Source of the DNA: Lepisosteus oculatus
Lineage: Eukaryota; Chordata; Actinopteri; Semionotiformes; Lepisosteidae
Length of the DNA stretch: 64,000 bases
Assembly (NCBI RefSeq): GCF_040954835.1
Contig: NC_090711.1
Location: forward strand, 7,695,501 to 7,759,500
Direction: 5' to 3'
The notes under the pieces are model-generated. The model had not been told where the DNA came from and did no database searches. It saw nothing but the letters and a program-made list of their open reading frames with translations. Made by a program: the position numbers and the translations under genes. Shown here in pieces: positions 60,301 through 64,000 of the stretch (position 1 is its first letter; every line of letters starts with the position of its first letter).

Positions 60301-63300
60301 CAGTTTACTGTTTATACATTCTTTATCTTCCTCTCCACTAACATTTCCATGAAGGATGCTTACTAGTTAATATAATATAAGTGAAAATATCTGAAAAAAA
60401 ATCTCAGAGACAAAATCCCACAAACCTGGAGACCAACTGTCCCAGGAGGTCCGGGTGGACCTGGAGGTCCTGGGTCACCCTGGAACGAAACAGACAGAAC
60501 CGTGGTCACCATATTTAACTATTTATCCTGGGCTGATGTTCAAAAGCTTTGGTGCTCAAGTTTATAACTTCCCTTTTAACAGTTTGACTCACTTCTCTAA
60601 CCCTGTGCATCATGGAGGGCACGAGGACATGTTCCTGCATTGCTTTGGCTTCGAGTGCCTCCTCATCTACTGTCTGAAGCCCTCTGCATTCCCCACATTG
60701 TGAGCTGCACATATGTACACAGAGGAGAGCTGGCGTGGACTGGGAGAGCACTCACACCGAGACCCTCGGCTCACCACCATGTGACCGGCCATAGACACCC
60801 CAGCCTGAATCCTGGCATTGCTTGTCCAATCCCCTGCTACTTTTTCAGAAGTTTGAGTCACAGCTGGCTCATGACATATAGTGACTGGGACTCCCTATTG
60901 GAATGGACACTTCACTGAACATCTGGAACATCGTTCTACACTGGCCAAGGACCTCAAAAAACCCTAAAAATCTTTGATGTTTAGTCGTTTTTAGTTGTGT
61001 TTTATTGAATTATCCCACATGTATATATTGTAGGAACTCTGTGCCCGATACAAATTAGGTATTTGGAATGCAATAGCAGAATATGGATCATCCAGAAAAA
61101 ACAAAAGACTAAGATAATAATATTATTAACTCTGTTTTCACCTTTTCTCCGTCTTTTCCAGTTTCCCCTTTTTCGCCTTTGTGGCCTGTGTGACCCTGGA
61201 ACACATTGAGAAGCACAACATGAGGGACAGTCTTCACCTGTCCTTCCACATTCCCCATCTGCGGTTTTCAACAGCACACAGGCTGAATCTGTCAGAACGT
61301 TTCGTGACTTCATGACCTTCTGCTAGGTAAGATTCTCTGAATAAGTAACAAGGTCTCAGCACAGGTAGTTTAAATTATTCATTACACTTCATGTCAAACA
61401 TTGAATTGGCATTTGAACAACACTAACAGGCAAAGTTAAATCTGAAATAACATCCTTTGGACATCCCTCTCTGCTTTATTTTCCATTTTCTTTCTTTGGT
61501 CCTATAATTCAATAATAAATTTGCCTTCATTTAGTCAAGATTGGACATCTTTAACTTTGTCCATGTTTATTTCATACTTCTCAAGTAGGACTGATGAATT
61601 CACGATAAACAAGCAATTATATTTAGCCATTTTTTACAGTTACAATTACATATTTTGATGCTACTATAGTACATATTATACTACTTTCATGAAGTATCAT
61701 TTTTTCAGTAAATCGTAAAGTTGTTGTACCACACCGGCACAGAGCTGTTAGTTTGCAGTGAATTCTAGAAGTGCTGTTTTTCATTTTAGCATTCTATTCA
61801 TCGGTCAAACTGCTTGTGCTGTACCAGCTTTTGATGTTTCTTGAATCAATAAGCTGTATTGTAACAAGAACTTGGTTATATCACTCATTACAGCAGAGTG
61901 ATACATTTTGTAAATACTGTGAGTATTTTATGCAAGTTGCTTTGGACGAGTAAAAAGCAAAAACATTTCAATCACCTTGAACCCTGGCATTCCTGGAACT
62001 CCAGGTGGACCTGGAGGACAAATGGCTGGACACTATAAGAAGACAGGGGACAAACGCATCACAATTACTTTTGACACAGCATAACAGCACTCATCTTCCC
62101 AGAAGAAATCACATTCCCTTAGAGGCATTCAAAAATACATAAAACAGAATACAAGCCTAAATACTACCCCTCCCGCTAATACATTCAAAAACCTGACAAC
62201 CCCTACAAGAAAATGAAACAGGTGAGGCATGTAAAATAGCTATGATGGTACTTTATATATGGCATTGCAACTCATGAAATCCGAATTTAGACATTTTCTT
62301 TTTTAAATAAGAGGAGCATCTTATAACATTTCAAATTCAATATTATCTCTATCATGCTGAAATGCTTAAAACATATGTTGCTGTTACTTATGATCTAGTT
62401 GATTTGATTGCAAAGGATAGTAGTATTGGTGGTACCTGAATTTTTCAGCCATCTTAATCTTCTTAAACCCGAAAGATTAGTGTCTCATGTGGAGAGATTT
62501 TTCTTTAAGACAGCTCACTCTTTAAAGCCAATGGATGTCAAAATTACTATATAAATGACAAATTCCTAATATTTTGCCCATGTTTATTTCCTTTCGTGTC
62601 CAGTCAAGTGAAATGACCTAATCAAAATGTATTTTTGTCTGAAGGATTAGATACTTTTTTTCTTTAATAGAGACAGCTTTGGCTATTTTCCGCCTTTCTC
62701 AATCTGGTTTAATTTATGGTAAAATAAAATAACTTATTGCCATTTCTGCTTCTACAGTCAATCTAAATCTACAACGGTTCAGGATGTAGTCTAAAAAACT
62801 ATATTTGGAAAGAGACGATAACAGGACATTAACCACATTCATTGGACTTTTCATTCATTCCCCCCCCCCAACTATATCCATTTGTTAAATAGAAATTCTA
62901 TTTAACAGGCACACAGATGAAAAGAGATGAAAGAGGAAGCTTACCACAGCCTCACCACTGCCCTCGGGGAAAGCCCCAGGAAGACCCTTTGGGAAAGAGG
63001 ATAAGGGTGAGGGCATTGTCAGAGGGGCAGACAGGGAACTACACAGGAACGGGAACAGCCCACATGGTGTAGACAGCTATACGATCAACTAGCAGAGCTC
63101 TTAAAAATTATGTACGTCATACTACATGGTCATGAGCTTTAACAGTAGCCATTGCTATGTACAAATACATGGGCAGCACTAACACTGGCCACATGGATCA
63201 GAAATTCTGTTTTTTGCTATTTATGATCAATAGTACTGTTATTCAGAACACCTCCACATTTAGAGTTGATTTGGGTTAAGCATGTAAATTAATAAAACTT

Positions 63301-63904
63301 TATTCTGATGATTTTTAAAACATAAAAAATGACCGTGGTCTCAAGTTAATTTTCTTAACGTTTGGTTTTGTAATATAAGGTAACTTAATAAGAGAAACTG
63401 GTACTCGTGCACAGGTGATGTATCTGGGGTGATTTTACTGTAGATCAGATTATTTTGATATCTTCACAACAATACACAATCTGGGCTCTTCAAAGTTAGC
63501 AATCTGAACAAGGGCAGGAGTCACTTGTAGCAGGTAGATATGCAATGAAAGGGGATGTTCACTCATAGCACCGGCTATTTCCTACACTTCACTGTGTAGG
63601 AAAGGAAACTTTTTGTGATGCCTCAGCTAAAGCATGAGCTTTGCAGCATGACCACTAGAGCACAGCAGTATGGGACTGCAGCTGGTAGGACCATAGTTGG
63701 ATTATCTCATTTTAAAGAAATAGTTGTATGTGACAGTGCTTTGACTTCAGATTCATTATGATGCATTTAGAAAATTATGTGTATTTTGAACACAAGTACT
63801 TTGAAACCTGGACTTCCAATAGGGTTTATCTGAGCCAGTTCCATACTTACTGGTGGTCCAGGAGGTCCAGAAGGACCAGTAGATCCAGGAGGGCCTTCAG
63901 GTCC
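46506..63904 (-). CDS. COL9A3: COL9A3, collagen type IX alpha 3 chain, 3' part (24 exons)
   Basis: Exons in transcript order: 63851-63904, 62945-62986, 61976-62032, 61142-61195, 60426-60479, 58459-58512, 58125-58178, 57311-57364, 56742-56795, 56584-56637, 56442-56495, 55633-55677, 55084-55137, 54519-54572, 52889-52942, 52365-52436, 51130-51165, 50484-50528, 50054-50086, 48636-48782, 48290-48344, 47621-47803, 46852-46929, 46506-46690. Total 1,626 nt, 541 residues plus stop. All have GT-AG ends. Gly-X-Y repeats run through nearly every exon, and 12 exons are exactly 54 nt. The order matches human COL9A3 as I recall it, including [11 protein letters not shown] in NC3, ASEQxIRE in NC2 and [12 protein letters not shown] in NC1. 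Type IX collagen is a fibril-associated heterotrimer on the surface of cartilage collagen II fibrils. The signal peptide and most of COL3 lie beyond the window. Confidence 0.95.
47468..47518. repeat. 51-bp repeat, copy 1 (partner 51981-52031)
   Basis: Begins ATACCTTTTAGCACC and ends GCTCAACAAG. It matches the segment at 51981-52031 at 49 of 51 positions, in direct orientation. Both copies lie in COL9A3 introns. No known family comes to mind. Confidence 0.8.
51981..52031. repeat. 51-bp repeat, copy 2 (partner 47468-47518)
   Basis: Differs from copy 1 only by two C-to-T changes. Flanking sequences outside the 51 bp are unrelated. It lies between the COL9A3 exons at 51130-51165 and 52365-52436. 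Confidence 0.8.
56120..56300 (+). mobile_element. fish interspersed repeat fragment
   Basis: ACTTATATAGTGCTTTTCTG, CATTTTACAGGTAATGGGGA, GCGAAGGCAGCCAAAGTGCG and CACACACCAGCTATTAGTGG are phrases I remember from a high-copy fish repeat. The element may extend to about 56345. I cannot name the family. It lies in the COL9A3 intron between 55677 and 56442. Confidence 0.55.
56965..57235. repeat. about 260-bp diverged repeat, copy A (partner 58612-58905)
   Basis: Shared landmarks with copy B, in the same order: TATACACAGAAGAGAA, GATACTGCCA, TGAATGGAACCAGTTT, ATAGCTCTTGAAA, GAAACCTAAC, AGCATGCTGTAT and a final AATAATCTGAGCATTATTG segment. It lies in the COL9A3 intron between exons 56742 and 57311. 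Confidence 0.75.
58612..58905. repeat. about 260-bp diverged repeat, copy B (partner 56965-57235)
   Basis: Direct repeat of copy A, 1.65 kb away, with several small insertions such as a partial duplication of CTCTTGAAA. It lies in the intron between COL9A3 exons 58459 and 60426. It may be an unnamed interspersed element or an old local duplication. Confidence 0.75.
59240..60310 (+). mobile_element. decayed LINE with reverse transcriptase remnant
   Basis: Positions 59589-59651 translate on + to [18 protein letters not shown] plus three more residues, the conserved RT block of CR1/L2/Jockey-like LINEs. Upstream, about 59430-59560 gives RT-like pieces (EAFDPV, LKL) broken by stops. Downstream, about 60030-60300 resembles the ORF2 C-terminus (LKELN; KGWKLKK; a NIFH-like stretch). 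Many stops and shifts make it clearly dead. It lies in a COL9A3 intron, antisense to the gene. The outer limits are approximate. Confidence 0.7.
61976..63904 (-). other. COL9A3: COL9A3 end of COL3 and NC3 hinge
   Basis: Exon 63851-63904 encodes the last COL3 triplets ([18 protein letters not shown]). Exon 62945-62986 encodes [14 protein letters not shown], where the triplets stop. Exon 61976-62032 opens with CPAIC and resumes triplets with [14 protein letters not shown]. The two cysteines of CPAIC match those in NC3 of other vertebrates, where they take part in inter-chain disulfides. Introns of 0.86 and 0.91 kb lie between them. The first contains a perfect inverted repeat at 62883-62907 next to the NC3 exon. 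Confidence 0.92.
62883..62907. repeat. 12-bp perfect inverted repeat
   Basis: TGTTAAATAGAA and TTCTATTTAACA are exact reverse complements around a single A. It lies 38 bp left of the COL9A3 exon at 62945, that is, 38 nt into the downstream intron in transcript terms. A run of ten C precedes it at 62860-62869. Confidence 0.65.
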
Positions 63905-64000
63905 CTGAAAGTTAGAGACAAAACAACTAATTAATCCCAGCAGAATCTGCTATGGGTTTAACTGCACTAAGTTACTAGAGGCCCTCAGGGTGTGCGGACG

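Larger units (their letters stand above)
48636..61195 (-). other. COL9A3: COL9A3 COL2 triple-helical domain exons
   Basis: Seventeen exons from 61142-61195 back to 48636-48782, all in phase 0 and all Gly-X-Y. Most are 54 nt; the others are 45, 45, 72, 36, 33 and 147 nt. Examples of chain-specific sequence are [18 protein letters not shown] (56442-56495) and [15 protein letters not shown] (50484-50528), close to the human chain. Almost every exon starts with a Gly codon. The exception is 48636-48782, which starts with Pro after a 33-nt exon ending in Glu. No stop or frameshift is present. Confidence 0.93.

Noticed and set aside
1..64000. CRISPR arrays, operons, prokaryotic mobile islands or another undescribed system
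   Set aside because: All coding evidence is spliced vertebrate genes; no arrays of regular spacers or clustered unknown genes are present.

Overview
The window is a stretch of vertebrate chromosome, almost certainly from a ray-finned fish. It has large multi-exon genes with GT-AG introns, AT-rich introns, and tRNA-headed SINE copies ending in repeated GGAT of the kind common in fish genomes. The style of these repeats made me think of gar, bowfin or another early-branching lineage, but I cannot fix the species. Three genes are present, in the order and orientation I remember for human 20q13.33 (COL9A3, TCFL5, DIDO1): DIDO1 on +, TCFL5 on +, COL9A3 on -.

Region by region. 1-10.76 kb holds no coding exon I can support and is most likely the 5' non-coding intron of DIDO1; it has one near-complete SINE. 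10.79-35.18 kb is the whole DIDO1 coding region: 15 coding exons whose phases all close, 7,200 nt, 2,399 residues, with a PHD finger, a TFIIS-type central domain, a SPOC domain and a long last exon. That exon carries a coiled coil, GPRGP-type repeats and an Arg/Asp/Glu/Lys-rich tail. 36.2-38.3 kb is intergenic. 38.3-39.2 kb is a GC-rich promoter region with E2F-, CRE-, heat-shock- and TATA-like sites. 39.2-44.7 kb is TCFL5, six coding exons and 484 residues with a C-terminal bHLH. 44.7-45.6 kb is a short gap between convergent genes. 45.6-64 kb is the 3' part of COL9A3 (24 exons, 541 codons), from the end of the COL3 triple helix through NC3, COL2, NC2, COL1 and NC1 to the stop. The collagen N-terminus lies beyond position 64000.

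The three genes are neighbours by conserved synteny and not by pathway. DIDO1 is a nuclear chromatin and RNA polymerase II-associated protein, TCFL5 is a bHLH transcription factor best known from male germ cells, and COL9A3 is a cartilage fibril-associated collagen chain. I found no undescribed biological system. The points most worth a second look are regulatory or structural: two possible intronic polyadenylation sites and a competing in-frame splice donor in DIDO1, a heat-shock-type element just upstream of a TATA-like box at TCFL5, a fold-back DNA element inside TCFL5, an intronic LINE relic, and two unexplained repeat pairs inside COL9A3.
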